DNA of 34,048 bases, from contig NZ_JAPDMS010000001.1 in NCBI RefSeq assembly GCF_026319365.1, forward strand, positions 272,085 to 306,132, read 5' to 3'. The stretch is from Methylophaga sp. OBS1. Lineage in GTDB: Bacteria > Pseudomonadota > Gammaproteobacteria > Nitrosococcales > Methylophagaceae. The notes beneath the pieces are model-generated. The model did no database searches, had not been told where the DNA came from, and worked only from the letters and a program-made list of their open reading frames with translations. The position numbers and the translations under genes were made by a program. This document shows, piece by piece, positions 18,094 through 24,116 of this stretch. The stretch's first letter is position 1; every line of letters begins with the position of its first letter.

Positions 18094-18094
18094 C
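18088..18094 (+). other. Isolated R''-like box overlapping the STM3941-like stop codon
   Basis: GCCTAAC at 18088-18094 contains the TAA stop of the preceding gene. A second identical GCCTAAC begins 58 bases later at 18146, but only one R' box (18187) follows. The first may be the left end of a longer or nested attC, or a remnant of a deleted cassette. Confidence 0.4.
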
Positions 18095-18145
18095 AATACT
18101 CTTCTTGAGTTTTTAATGGAAAGTTAAAAAATCGAGGAAAAGCAA

Positions 18146-18193
18146 GCCTAACAAAGCATTGCACCGGACAAGCCGGTGAATGCGGCGTTATGC
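18146..18193 (+). other. attC-like site b (best-formed short site)
   Basis: R'' is GCCTAAC (18146-18152) and R' is GTTATGC (18187-18193). The interior pairs as GCATT-CACCGG with CCGGTG-AATGC around an ACAAG loop, perfect except for one bulged G. That bulge corresponds to the extrahelical bases that guide strand choice by integron integrases. At 48 bases it is shorter than most characterised attC sites. Confidence 0.65.
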
Positions 18194-18207
18194 CGAAGGA
18201 TGCACTG

Positions 18208-18978
18208 ATGACAACTGCAGACCCCATCAAACCCCAGCGACTTCGACTTGGCTTCTGCATGTGGGTTGCGGGCATGCTCGGCGTGGTCGCGCTCACAGTC
18301 ACTGTGCTACCACAACTTATGGCTGACGTGACGCTTGCCGCGCCCCTATGGTTGGTGTTAATTGCAAGTATTGCGCAGAGTGCGCTGTTAGTCGCTGTCG
18401 CGGTGTGGTTGGGCGTGGTGCTGGCGCCGAAAATTGGTTTTCGAGCTGCTGCTTTTGAGGCCGCGGTGACTGCGGGCTCGATCAGGTCGGCCCTTCGGCC
18501 GCAGCTCCTTCCCGGTCTGGTCGCCGGGGTCGTGGGGGGAGTTGGGCTATTCGCGATTGGCGGTTTCGGACTCCCATCGATCCTCGCTGAGGTGGATCAG
18601 CCATTTACAGTGCCGATAATGGCGCGTGTGCTCTATGGCGGGGTCACAGAGGAGCTGCTTTTACGGTGGGGGCTAATGACAGTCTTGGTATGGCTGGCAT
18701 GGCGGTTCCTGCAACATCGAAGCGGTATTCCCCGGCCTCGCTATGTCTGGCTGGCCATCGTCGTGAGCGCGCTGCTTTTCGGCGCGGGCCATTTACCAGC
18801 GGTAGCAATGCAGACTGGGGAGTTGACGGGCTACGTGGTGCTGTTCATCGTCGGCGCTAATACCGCCTTCGGGATGCTGTTCGGTTACCTGTATTGGCGG
18901 TATGGCTTGGAAGCGGCGATCATCGCTCACGCTTTCGCACATTTAGTGAGCTATGTTTTGAGCTTAGGATTGGCATAA
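18208..18978 (+). CDS. CPBP-family intramembrane glutamic endopeptidase (cassette gene)
   Basis: The 256-residue polytopic membrane protein has the CPBP/Abi (Rce1-like) catalytic pattern: EELLLR (E148, E149, R153), a buried His in LFGAGHLPA (H195) and HAFAH (H241, H245). These enzymes cleave prenylated proteins or peptides in eukaryotes; bacterial members are linked to bacteriocin self-immunity or toxin-antitoxin-like roles, but this one's substrate is unknown. I chose the ATG at 18208, 7 bases after CGAAGGA, over the ATG at 18190 that is part of the R' core GTTATGC. It is more GC-rich than its cassette neighbours. A decayed second copy of its first 87 bases lies at 20095-20181. Confidence 0.8.
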   Translation: MTTADPIKPQRLRLGFCMWVAGMLGVVALTVTVLPQLMADVTLAAPLWLVLIASIAQSALLVAVAVWLGVVLAPKIGFRAAAFEAAVTAGSIRSALRPQLLPGLVAGVVGGVGLFAIGGFGLPSILAEVDQPFTVPIMARVLYGGVTEELLLRWGLMTVLVWLAWRFLQHRSGIPRPRYVWLAIVVSALLFGAGHLPAVAMQTGELTGYVVLFIVGANTAFGMLFGYLYWRYGLEAAIIAHAFAHLVSYVLSLGLA

Positions 18979-19016
18979 CAAAGCAAAGGACGCGACAAGC
19001 GCGTGATTGCAGGCGT
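18972..19016 (+). other. Decayed attC-like site c
   Basis: GCATAAC overlaps the CPBP stop codon and is the exact reverse complement of the R' box of site b. It is followed by GCAA..ACGCG / CGCGT..TTGC arms around the same ACAAG loop seen in site b. The R' box is not intact (GTTTTTG instead of GTTRRRY), so the site is probably inactive. Confidence 0.45.
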
Positions 19017-19044
19017 TTTTGTGGCAGTTCCTGAATAGATTTGA

Positions 19045-19380
19045 ATGGCGGGAAAATTGACCGAAGCAAAGGAAAAGCTTTTAAGCACGGAATACCCACA
19101 TTGGCGCAATCGGCTGTCTTGCGCGATTCTCGTTCTTCTCACCACGGGTATGGTTTCGGGTTGGTGGTATACCTATTACACCGCCTCTGAAATAGAGTGT
19201 CACAAAGGCATCCTGTATTTCTCAGCCGTGTGGCTGGCTGCGCAATGGGTGGTCATAGGCTATTTATACCGCTATCAAAATATTCCCGCGTTTGCTCGGG
19301 GTGCGATCAAATTGCTGATATTGCTTGGTAATGTATGGTTTGGGCTTTTCGTTTTTTCGCTACAACCGTGTTCCCAGTAG
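19045..19380 (+). CDS. Hypothetical three-helix membrane protein (cassette gene)
   Basis: The 111-residue protein has three predicted membrane helices (about residues 29-52, 57-78 and 87-107) with a Cys in the loop between the first two (IECHKG). I do not recognise a family. Its ATG has no clear ribosome site, which is common for integron cassettes expressed by upstream readthrough. The well-formed attC-like site d starts 8 bases after its stop, the best reason to regard it as a genuine cassette gene. Confidence 0.55.
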   Translation: MAGKLTEAKEKLLSTEYPHWRNRLSCAILVLLTTGMVSGWWYTYYTASEIECHKGILYFSAVWLAAQWVVIGYLYRYQNIPAFARGAIKLLILLGNVWFGLFVFSLQPCSQ

Positions 19381-19387
19381 TCCAAGC

Positions 19388-19481
19388 ACATAACCAGTCA
19401 TTCAAGTTCGTTCCGGCCCTGGCGGGCCTCCACCGGGCCGCCTTGCTCCGGCAAGTCGGCCGTTTAATATTGGCGTTAGGC
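19388..19481 (+). other. attC-like site d (long form)
   Basis: R'' is ACATAAC (19388-19394) and R' is GTTAGGC (19475-19481), matching RYYYAAC and GTTRRRY except at one R'' base. ATTCAAGTTCG near the left end and GTCGGCCGTTTAAT near the right end sit where classic class 1 attC sites have TTCAAGCCG and CGGCTTAA. The GC-rich centre (GGCCC/GGGCC arms) can form a hairpin. The 94-base length is in the normal attC range. Confidence 0.65.
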
Positions 19482-19498
19482 ATCAAAGGAAATAAAAC

Positions 19499-20041
19499 AT
19501 GGAAGTAAAAGCTATACTTTTTGTAACTCTCTTAATCATAGTTTCAGGGTGCAGTCAGTCAAATGCGAGTGACCCTGAGTTTTTCGGTGCAAACTTTTCT
19601 TTATCAAGCTGCGTACAAAATGCCGGGGATGCCAATGCTCTTGATGACTTCATGACTAATGGAATGAAAATAAAAGCGCCACTGCCATCTGAGTTATCTA
19701 AGCATTTTCTGAATGGCTCGGATGGAAAGGCATGGTCGTTTAGTTCACGAGATGGAAATTACGCTGTCGCATACAGAAATGATGGTGTTTGTACTGTTTT
19801 TATTAAGGAGACAGACGTTGCTAATTACATCACACACATAAATAACAGTATTAATCGTATCTCGGAAAAATCTGGATGGAAGTTTTCTACAAAGAGCATT
19901 CCTATGTTTGCTGGAGATAATGAACTCAAGACATATCAGTTCACTGTGGAATTACCTGAGAAAGAAGTAAGCGTTGTCATGAGTGCAGTCACCAAGGTTA
20001 TTGGTAGTTATCAGGTGGCTTTTAGTACGAGTTTACTGTAA
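19499..20041 (+). CDS. Hypothetical lipoprotein (cassette gene)
   Basis: The 180-residue protein begins MEVKAILFVTLLIIVSGCSQSNA, a lipoprotein signal with lipobox VSGC (Cys18). Two further Cys (SSCVQN and GVCTVF) could form a disulfide in the mature protein. The fold looks like a small periplasmic alpha/beta domain, similar in style to the NMCC_0638-like and other cassette lipoproteins, but I cannot name a family. AAAGGA lies 9 bases before the ATG, and the R' box of site d lies 17 bases upstream, the usual cassette geometry. The next attC-like site begins one base after the stop. Confidence 0.65.
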   Translation: MEVKAILFVTLLIIVSGCSQSNASDPEFFGANFSLSSCVQNAGDANALDDFMTNGMKIKAPLPSELSKHFLNGSDGKAWSFSSRDGNYAVAYRNDGVCTVFIKETDVANYITHINNSINRISEKSGWKFSTKSIPMFAGDNELKTYQFTVELPEKEVSVVMSAVTKVIGSYQVAFSTSLL

Positions 20042-20042
20042 T

Positions 20043-20098
20043 GCCTAACAAGACATTGCAACTGACCGCTAACGCTTCGGCTGAATGAAGCATTATGC
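20043..20098 (+). other. attC-like site e
   Basis: R'' is GCCTAAC (20043-20049) and R' is ATTATGC (20092-20098; A for G at the first base). The inner ACATT...GAATG arms and CCG/CGG stem pair imperfectly. The right half matches site a, and the sequence after R' matches the start of the CPBP cassette after site b. Confidence 0.55.
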
Positions 20099-20181
20099 CG
20101 AAGAATGCACTGATGACAACTGAAGAACCCATCAAACCCCAGCGACTTTGACTTGGCTTCTGCATGTGGGTTGCGGGCATG
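20095..20181 (+). pseudogene. Truncated second copy of the CPBP cassette start
   Basis: These 87 bases match 18190-18276 with four substitutions, counted by eye. They include the same start codon (ATG at 20113) and the following residues. One change turns codon 13 from CGA to TGA (20149-20151), and homology stops abruptly after GGGCATG. The rest of the protease gene is missing. It is therefore a dead 5' fragment, evidence for cassette duplication followed by deletion. After the break, an open frame of 40 codons (20179-20301) continues in unrelated sequence. Confidence 0.85.
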
Positions 20182-20301
20182 AAAAAGTGGTATTTGCAGT
20201 GGGGATACGAAACATCGGAAGTGCTGCGTACTAATATTGACGAACGCATTTCATTCATTTTGGAAACAATAGATAGGACCCTGGCAAATTGCTGCAGTTG
20301 A
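20179..20301 (+). CDS. Small open frame after the cassette break (uncertain)
   Basis: The frame would encode about 40 residues beginning MKKWYLQWGYETSEVLRTN and ending ANCCS. Its ATG is borrowed from the last bases of the CPBP fragment and there is no ribosome site. The charged, helix-like content (VLRTNIDERISFILETIDRTLANC) looks protein-coding, so it may be the tail of another cassette gene that lost its start. I do not recognise it. Confidence 0.2.
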   Translation: MKKWYLQWGYETSEVLRTNIDERISFILETIDRTLANCCS

Positions 20302-20377
20302 TATCCCAAAGCGCTGGCGCAGTTTTGAAGGCTACTAATGTGGCATTCAGCCACAAGCTATGGGAGGTGTGAGGCTG

Positions 20378-20779
20378 ATGAGTAAGTATTTCGGTTCCTG
20401 TCTATGCGGCACCGTGAAGTTCGAGGTAACAGGTGAGTTTGAAAGCTTTTACCTGTGTCATTGTCACTATTGCCAAAAAGATACGGGTGCCGCTTATGCG
20501 GCAAACCTGTTTTCACAGTCAGCTGAATTGATCTGGCATTCGGGGGCAGATGCAGTGACTTCGTTTACGCTTCCTGGCACTCGACATAACAAGAGCTTTT
20601 GCAAGTTGTGTGGCTCAGCCCTGCCAAACACGCAGCTCCCAGGTTTGCTCGTCGTGCCTGCGGGCTGTTTGGATACTGAAATAACCATGTCGCCAACTGC
20701 GCATATCTTTTCATCCAGTAAAGCGGCTTGGGATGTGGTGTTAACGGCATTGCCGACGTTCGAAGGCCTGCCAGATTGA
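20378..20779 (+). CDS. GFA-family (glutathione-dependent formaldehyde-activating type) zinc protein 1
   Basis: The 133-residue protein has the Mss4-like GFA fold signature: C8-x-C10, C27-H-C29 with C32, and C75-x2-C78, the residues that bind two zinc ions. The founding member Gfa was proposed to speed S-hydroxymethylglutathione formation from formaldehyde and glutathione, but most family members are uncharacterised. The ATG at 20378 is preferred over 20360, because GGAGG lies 10 bases upstream of it and the domain starts right there (SKYFGSCLCG). It is followed after 104 bases by a second GFA gene. Confidence 0.85.
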   Translation: MSKYFGSCLCGTVKFEVTGEFESFYLCHCHYCQKDTGAAYAANLFSQSAELIWHSGADAVTSFTLPGTRHNKSFCKLCGSALPNTQLPGLLVVPAGCLDTEITMSPTAHIFSSSKAAWDVVLTALPTFEGLPD

Positions 20780-20788
20780 ACTACCATA

Positions 20789-20799
20789 CATAACCAGTG
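20789..20799 (+). other. Half attC-like motif (R'' side only)
   Basis: ACATAACCAGT, ten bases after the first GFA stop, is identical to the first 11 bases of attC-like site d. No matching R' box was found before the next gene, so only the left half of a recombination site appears to survive. Confidence 0.35.
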
Positions 20800-20883
20800 G
20801 CTGTTGTCGGACGGATCTATAGTTACGTTCCCAATTTGCCGCAGAGCGCGGGGTAGGACCATTAAGATGAGGAGGCTTTCCTG

Positions 20884-21282
20884 GTGACAAAATTTAGCGG
20901 TGGGTGCCTGTGTGGTGCTGTTCGTTACCAAACGACTGCTGAGCCATTGAACCAGAGAGTGTGTCACTGTAGGCAATGTCAAAAGGCTATTGGTGCAGCA
21001 TTTAACGCTCGAGTGCTCGTGCGGATTGAAGATGTTTCTATCACCGGACCCGTTAATACATTTTACTCATCAGAGACGCTCGAAAGAGGGGCGTGTGCGC
21101 GTTGTGGTACAAGCATATTTTCCCGGCGTGCTTCGGCGGGAGTTATCGGATTTACGGCAGGGAGTCTGGACGATCCGTCGCTGTTTAAACCTGATATGCA
21201 TTTCTGGGTATCCTCCAAACAACCGTGGATAGACATTGCTGATGATCTTCCACAGTATCCAGAAGCGCCACCAACGCTATGA
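20884..21282 (+). CDS. GFA-family zinc protein 2
   Basis: The 132-residue protein has the same ligand set as its neighbour: C8-x-C10, C27-H-C29, C32, and C71-x2-C74, with the GCLCGAVRY opening typical of GFA proteins. The start is GTG, chosen because GAGGAGG lies 7 bases upstream and the domain begins immediately. Sequence identity to the first GFA gene is limited outside the motifs, so this looks like two separately acquired or long-diverged paralogs, not a fresh duplication. The substrate is unknown; a role with thiol adducts of aldehydes is possible by family. Confidence 0.85.
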   Translation: MTKFSGGCLCGAVRYQTTAEPLNQRVCHCRQCQKAIGAAFNARVLVRIEDVSITGPVNTFYSSETLERGACARCGTSIFSRRASAGVIGFTAGSLDDPSLFKPDMHFWVSSKQPWIDIADDLPQYPEAPPTL

Positions 21283-21391
21283 GTTGCCATCAGAACCGGA
21301 CTGACAGGGCGATTAAATCCGTCGTTGATGGTCGGCGAGTGCTGGCAAACTCGTCTTGTACATGGCAGCGTGATACTTCGTATGGGGGCGT

Positions 21392-21901
21392 ATGAATATC
21401 CTTAAACTCGCAGAGAAGTCCATGTCCATGACTGACGATGTATGGATGAGGCACGCCAACCCATGGAGCGTGTACACAAGGTTTACGACGTTACCACTCA
21501 TTTCCATTGCATTCTGGTCGAGGGACTGGATTGGCGCTTATTCCATAGCGCCAATCTTTCTAGCCATATTGTGGGTATGGCTGAACCCACGACTATTTAA
21601 TGTGCCAAGGAAAACAAATAATTGGGCCTCAATGGGCACCTTTGGAGAGCGGATTTATCTCAACCGCAAAAACACAGCTATTCCGCATCATCATCGAATA
21701 GTCTGCCGAGTCTTGCAGTGTTTATCCGCTATCGGTCTTCCAATCTTCATTTATGGCTTGGTTGCGCTGGATTTCTGGATTTTGGTCCTCGGTAATGTCT
21801 GGATAATGGTTTTTAAGGCATGGTTTGTCGATCGTATGGTGTGGCTATACACCGATATGAAAGACGCTAACCCCCGCTACCAATCATGGTATAAAACATA
21901 A
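21392..21901 (+). CDS. DUF6653-like membrane protein (cassette-block gene)
   Basis: The 169-residue protein contains MTDDVWMRHANPWSVYTRFTTLPLISIAFWSRDWIG and LPIFIYGLVALDFWILVLGNVWIMVFKAWFVDRMVWLY, with about four hydrophobic helices in two pairs. This pattern fits small DUF6653-type membrane proteins, though I assign the family with caution. A G-rich stretch (GGGGG, 21384-21388) may serve as ribosome site; an internal ATG at 21422 is an alternative start. Function is unknown. Its stop is followed within 10 bases by a GTTATGC core that overlaps the next gene's region. Confidence 0.65.
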   Translation: MNILKLAEKSMSMTDDVWMRHANPWSVYTRFTTLPLISIAFWSRDWIGAYSIAPIFLAILWVWLNPRLFNVPRKTNNWASMGTFGERIYLNRKNTAIPHHHRIVCRVLQCLSAIGLPIFIYGLVALDFWILVLGNVWIMVFKAWFVDRMVWLYTDMKDANPRYQSWYKT

Positions 21902-21910
21902 TGCGAGAGC

Positions 21911-21917
21911 GTTATGC
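21911..21917 (+). other. R'-like core (GTTATGC) before the beta-lactamase gene
   Basis: GTTATGC is the same core as in site b and stands 27 bases before the chosen start of the class D gene. No stem or R'' partner could be identified upstream, so this may be the remains of an attC. Confidence 0.35.
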
Positions 21918-21943
21918 ACTCATATTTTAAAATCAGGATGAAT

Positions 21944-22705
21944 ATGCAGTATTTAGGATTTCTTTTTGTATGGATGCTCTCAGCTAACGTATATGCTTCG
22001 GAGAATCAGCTCGAAAACCTGTACCAAACCAACAACGTTGAAGGCTCAATACTCATTGAGTCTGCTGATGGAAAATTAAAGTATCAATACAACCTGAATA
22101 ACGAAGCAAGTTACATCCCTGCTTCGACATTTAAAATTCCCAACACGCTCATCATACTTGAGGAAGGTTTGATTAAAGATGCCTCGGAAGTGATTGCCTG
22201 GGATGGGGTTGAGCGTGATTATGAGCCATGGAACGCGGATCAAACACTGAAAACAGCCTTTCAAGTCTCGTGCGTATGGTGCTATCAACGTTATGCCAAA
22301 ATGGTAGGCGACCAGAAATACCATCAGTACCTCCGTGATTTTGATTATGGAAACCAATTAACCGGCAGTGAAATCACACGGTTTTGGCTGGACGGTGATT
22401 TGCGGGTCTCTCTGGAAGATCAAATCCGCTTTCTGCGAAAAGTCTACGCAGAGACGCTACCCATACAGCAACAACATATAAAAACCCTGAAGCAGATTAT
22501 GCTTTCCGACAGCAACAGCGCTGTAAAAATCTGGTCGAAAACCGGCTGGTCCGGTAAAGATGGATGGTATGTGGGGTATCTGGTTGTCAACAATCAAACC
22601 TGGTTTTTTGCCAACCACATTGAGATAAAGCAAAGCTCAGATTTGGCGTTAAGAAAATCGCTTACCCTGGAAGCATTTAGATTGCTGGATATTGTCGAAC
22701 ACTAA
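21944..22705 (+). CDS. Class D (OXA-type) beta-lactamase
   Basis: This serine beta-lactamase of the OXA superfamily is predicted to be exported to the periplasm (signal peptide about 1-18, ending VYA). All class D motifs are present in order: S61-T-F-K64 (nucleophile and carbamylated Lys), S109-C-V111 (S-x-V), Y135-G-N137, FW148LDG, and K199-T-G201 in KTGWSG, then GWYVGY. The length (253) is normal. The Cys in the S-x-V motif and the VWCYQ that follows are unusual but not disabling by inspection. I chose the ATG at 21944 because of CAGGA upstream; an ATG at 21914 sits inside the R'-like core. The actual hydrolysis profile cannot be read from sequence. Confidence 0.9.
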   Translation: MQYLGFLFVWMLSANVYASENQLENLYQTNNVEGSILIESADGKLKYQYNLNNEASYIPASTFKIPNTLIILEEGLIKDASEVIAWDGVERDYEPWNADQTLKTAFQVSCVWCYQRYAKMVGDQKYHQYLRDFDYGNQLTGSEITRFWLDGDLRVSLEDQIRFLRKVYAETLPIQQQHIKTLKQIMLSDSNSAVKIWSKTGWSGKDGWYVGYLVVNNQTWFFANHIEIKQSSDLALRKSLTLEAFRLLDIVEH

Positions 22706-22817
22706 TAGGTTTAAGAGGCGCGCTGTTGGACTGAGTTCCTGGCTTCTCCAGTAGGGAAGGGCATCAAGCCTGCTATTTTGGGCAAGCTATACCCTTTCCA
22801 AGCCAAACCGCTGTTAA

Positions 22818-23318
22818 CTAAGTGCCCATAAACTTGATCAGCAAGCCCGCTAGATAAAGGCCAAACCCAAAAACCAGATGGGTCACTAAGCTTTGAATTC
22901 TCGCTTGCCATGGGTTGGGTGTTTTCGCCGCTGCGATGCCGGCGCCCATACATGGTTGCATCAACAGAAATGGTGCGGCTAGTGTTCCCAGGCCGACCCA
23001 GAGGGCGGGGACAAGTTTAGGCTGTTCAATCCATGACATCCCCCAGAATATGATTAATATGCTGGCAAAACAGATGCCGGTCAGATAGTGGGCAAACCAG
23101 CCTATAAAGCATTCTCCCTGAATGGGTTTGGAGGCCTTGATCGATTGATGCTGAAACTGTCCTCGCATCATATGGCCAAACCAGCGGCCCACCAGGCAGT
23201 AGTTTGGCGGAGAGATACCGAGTAAGGGCTTGCGAGCCAGTCCCCATATATCCATCAAGAGCGTGGCGCCGATACCAAGGCCAATAATGGTTATTAAATC
23301 GTGGGTGATGTTGTCCAT
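22818..23318 (-). CDS. DUF2938-family membrane protein
   Basis: The 166-residue protein has four to five hydrophobic helices (for example ITIIGLGIGATLLMDIWGL, FAHYLTGICFASILIIFWGM, LVTHLVFGFGLYLAGLLI) and conserved QPCMGAGIAAAKTPNPWQAR and HYLTG elements of DUF2938. Function is unknown. It is divergently transcribed from a MerR-family gene, and its promoter region carries a MerR-type 19-base spacer, so it is the likely target of that regulator. AAGGA precedes the ATG by 7 bases. A second reading frame over the same DNA (22711-22953) is a shadow. Confidence 0.75.
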   Translation of the reverse strand: MDNITHDLITIIGLGIGATLLMDIWGLARKPLLGISPPNYCLVGRWFGHMMRGQFQHQSIKASKPIQGECFIGWFAHYLTGICFASILIIFWGMSWIEQPKLVPALWVGLGTLAAPFLLMQPCMGAGIAAAKTPNPWQARIQSLVTHLVFGFGLYLAGLLIKFMGT

Positions 23319-23347
23319 AATTTTTCCTTATCAACGTGATTGATGCT

Positions 23348-23378
23348 AGCCTACAACTTCAAGTTAACTTTAAGTCAA
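23348..23378 (-). promoter_or_regulatory. MerR-type promoter for the DUF2938 gene
   Basis: On the minus strand, TTGACT (complement of 23373-23378) and TAGGCT (complement of 23348-23353) form -35 and -10 elements with a 19-base spacer. The spacer contains a dyad of ACTT and AAGT-type arms centred on GTTAAC. The over-long spacer with a central palindrome is the hallmark of promoters activated by MerR-family proteins, and a MerR gene starts 8 bases away on the other strand. Confidence 0.8.
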
Positions 23379-23385
23379 GGGCTGT

Positions 23386-23814
23386 ATGGATATTTCTCAG
23401 GTGGCAAAAAAATCAGGTCTTCCGGCTTCTACGCTACGCTATTATGAAGAGAAGGGGCTGATCCATTCGACGGGGAGGCAGGGCCTGCGACGTACTTTTT
23501 CGCCAGCTGTCCTGGATCAGTTGTCATTGATTTCACTCGGGCGCGCGGCTGGATTTTCGCTGGACGAGATTGTGCTGATGTTTGAACCTGGCAGCGACCA
23601 GCCCCGAATCGACAGACAACTGCTGTCGCAAAAGGCTAACGAGCTGGACAAGAAAATTCGCCAGTTAACTACCATGCGGGACGGACTAAGGCATGCCGCG
23701 GCATGTACTGCGCCCAGTCATCTGGCGTGTCCCAAGTTCCGGCGGTTAATGAATCTGGCTACGCTCAAGGTCCGAGACAATCGAAGAAAGGGAGTGCGCG
23801 GTAACGTGGAATAA
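23386..23814 (+). CDS. MerR-family transcriptional regulator
   Basis: The N-terminus is a MerR winged helix (ISQVAKKSGLPASTLRYYEEKGLI, residues 3-26, then RRTFSPAVLDQLSLISLGRAAGFSLDEI). A coiled-coil dimerisation helix (about residues 75-105, DRQLLSQKANELDKKIRQLTTM) follows. The C-terminal region holds two Cys separated by seven residues (CTAPSHLAC), which could be an effector- or redox-sensing element, not SoxR's 2Fe-2S arrangement. It most likely controls the divergent DUF2938 gene through the 19-bp-spacer promoter. The signal is unknown. AAGGG upstream is a fair ribosome site. Confidence 0.85.
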   Translation: MDISQVAKKSGLPASTLRYYEEKGLIHSTGRQGLRRTFSPAVLDQLSLISLGRAAGFSLDEIVLMFEPGSDQPRIDRQLLSQKANELDKKIRQLTTMRDGLRHAAACTAPSHLACPKFRRLMNLATLKVRDNRRKGVRGNVE

Positions 23815-23848
23815 ACAGTTGCTTATGCACAGGGGAGAAGCATAGCCA

Positions 23849-24075
23849 GTGAAAACGTTGAAATATGTGGGAGCATTCTGTGTGCTTCTGCTTAGAACCT
23901 GGTACCTGTTTGAAGACTATTGGTATAGAAAAACCACTCCCGAAAATATGGGTATCAACTACCGCGTTGCCATCACTTCGGATTCAGTGCTGAGAGCGGG
24001 GCTGCTGTATATAAGATAAGCACTCAGACTCTGCGTGATATCGTGTTGGATGATTTCATGGGTAAACCTTATTAA
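23849..24075 (+). pseudogene. Small membrane-anchored gene with an apparent frameshift
   Basis: A GTG start with GGGGAGAAG about 9 bases upstream opens a frame beginning VKTLKYVGAFCVLLLRTWYLFEDYW that stops after 56 codons at 24017-24019. In another frame, starting just before that stop, AAVYKISTQTLRDIVLDDFMGKPY continues to a stop at 24073-24075. The two parts read as one protein broken by a single-base change. A hydrophobic N-terminus suggests a membrane anchor or signal. I do not recognise a family. It could also be two short unrelated frames. Confidence 0.4.
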
Positions 24076-24116
24076 GCCACACTGATCCGGCTTTTGAGCA
24101 TTGAGGTAGATAAAAT

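Larger units (their letters stand above)
16355..22705 (+). mobile_element. Integron-like gene-cassette array without a visible integrase (CALIN-like)
   Basis: Ten small genes lie head to tail on the plus strand, several separated by short hairpin motifs with attC layout: RYYYAAC-like R'' near the stop codon, an imperfect stem, and a GTTRRRY-like R' just before the next start. The clearest sites are at 18146-18193 and 19388-19481, with related sites at 17474-17529 and 20043-20098 and decayed ones at 18972-19016, 20789 and 21911. No tyrosine recombinase gene or remnant can be seen in the window. The array's outer limits are uncertain: nothing attC-like is found after 22705, and the left part (16355-16846) is noncoding. 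Confidence 0.55.

Noticed and set aside
22711..22953. An 80-residue minus-strand frame overlapping the DUF2938 gene
   Set aside because: It overlaps the well-supported DUF2938 gene in another frame and has no family features.
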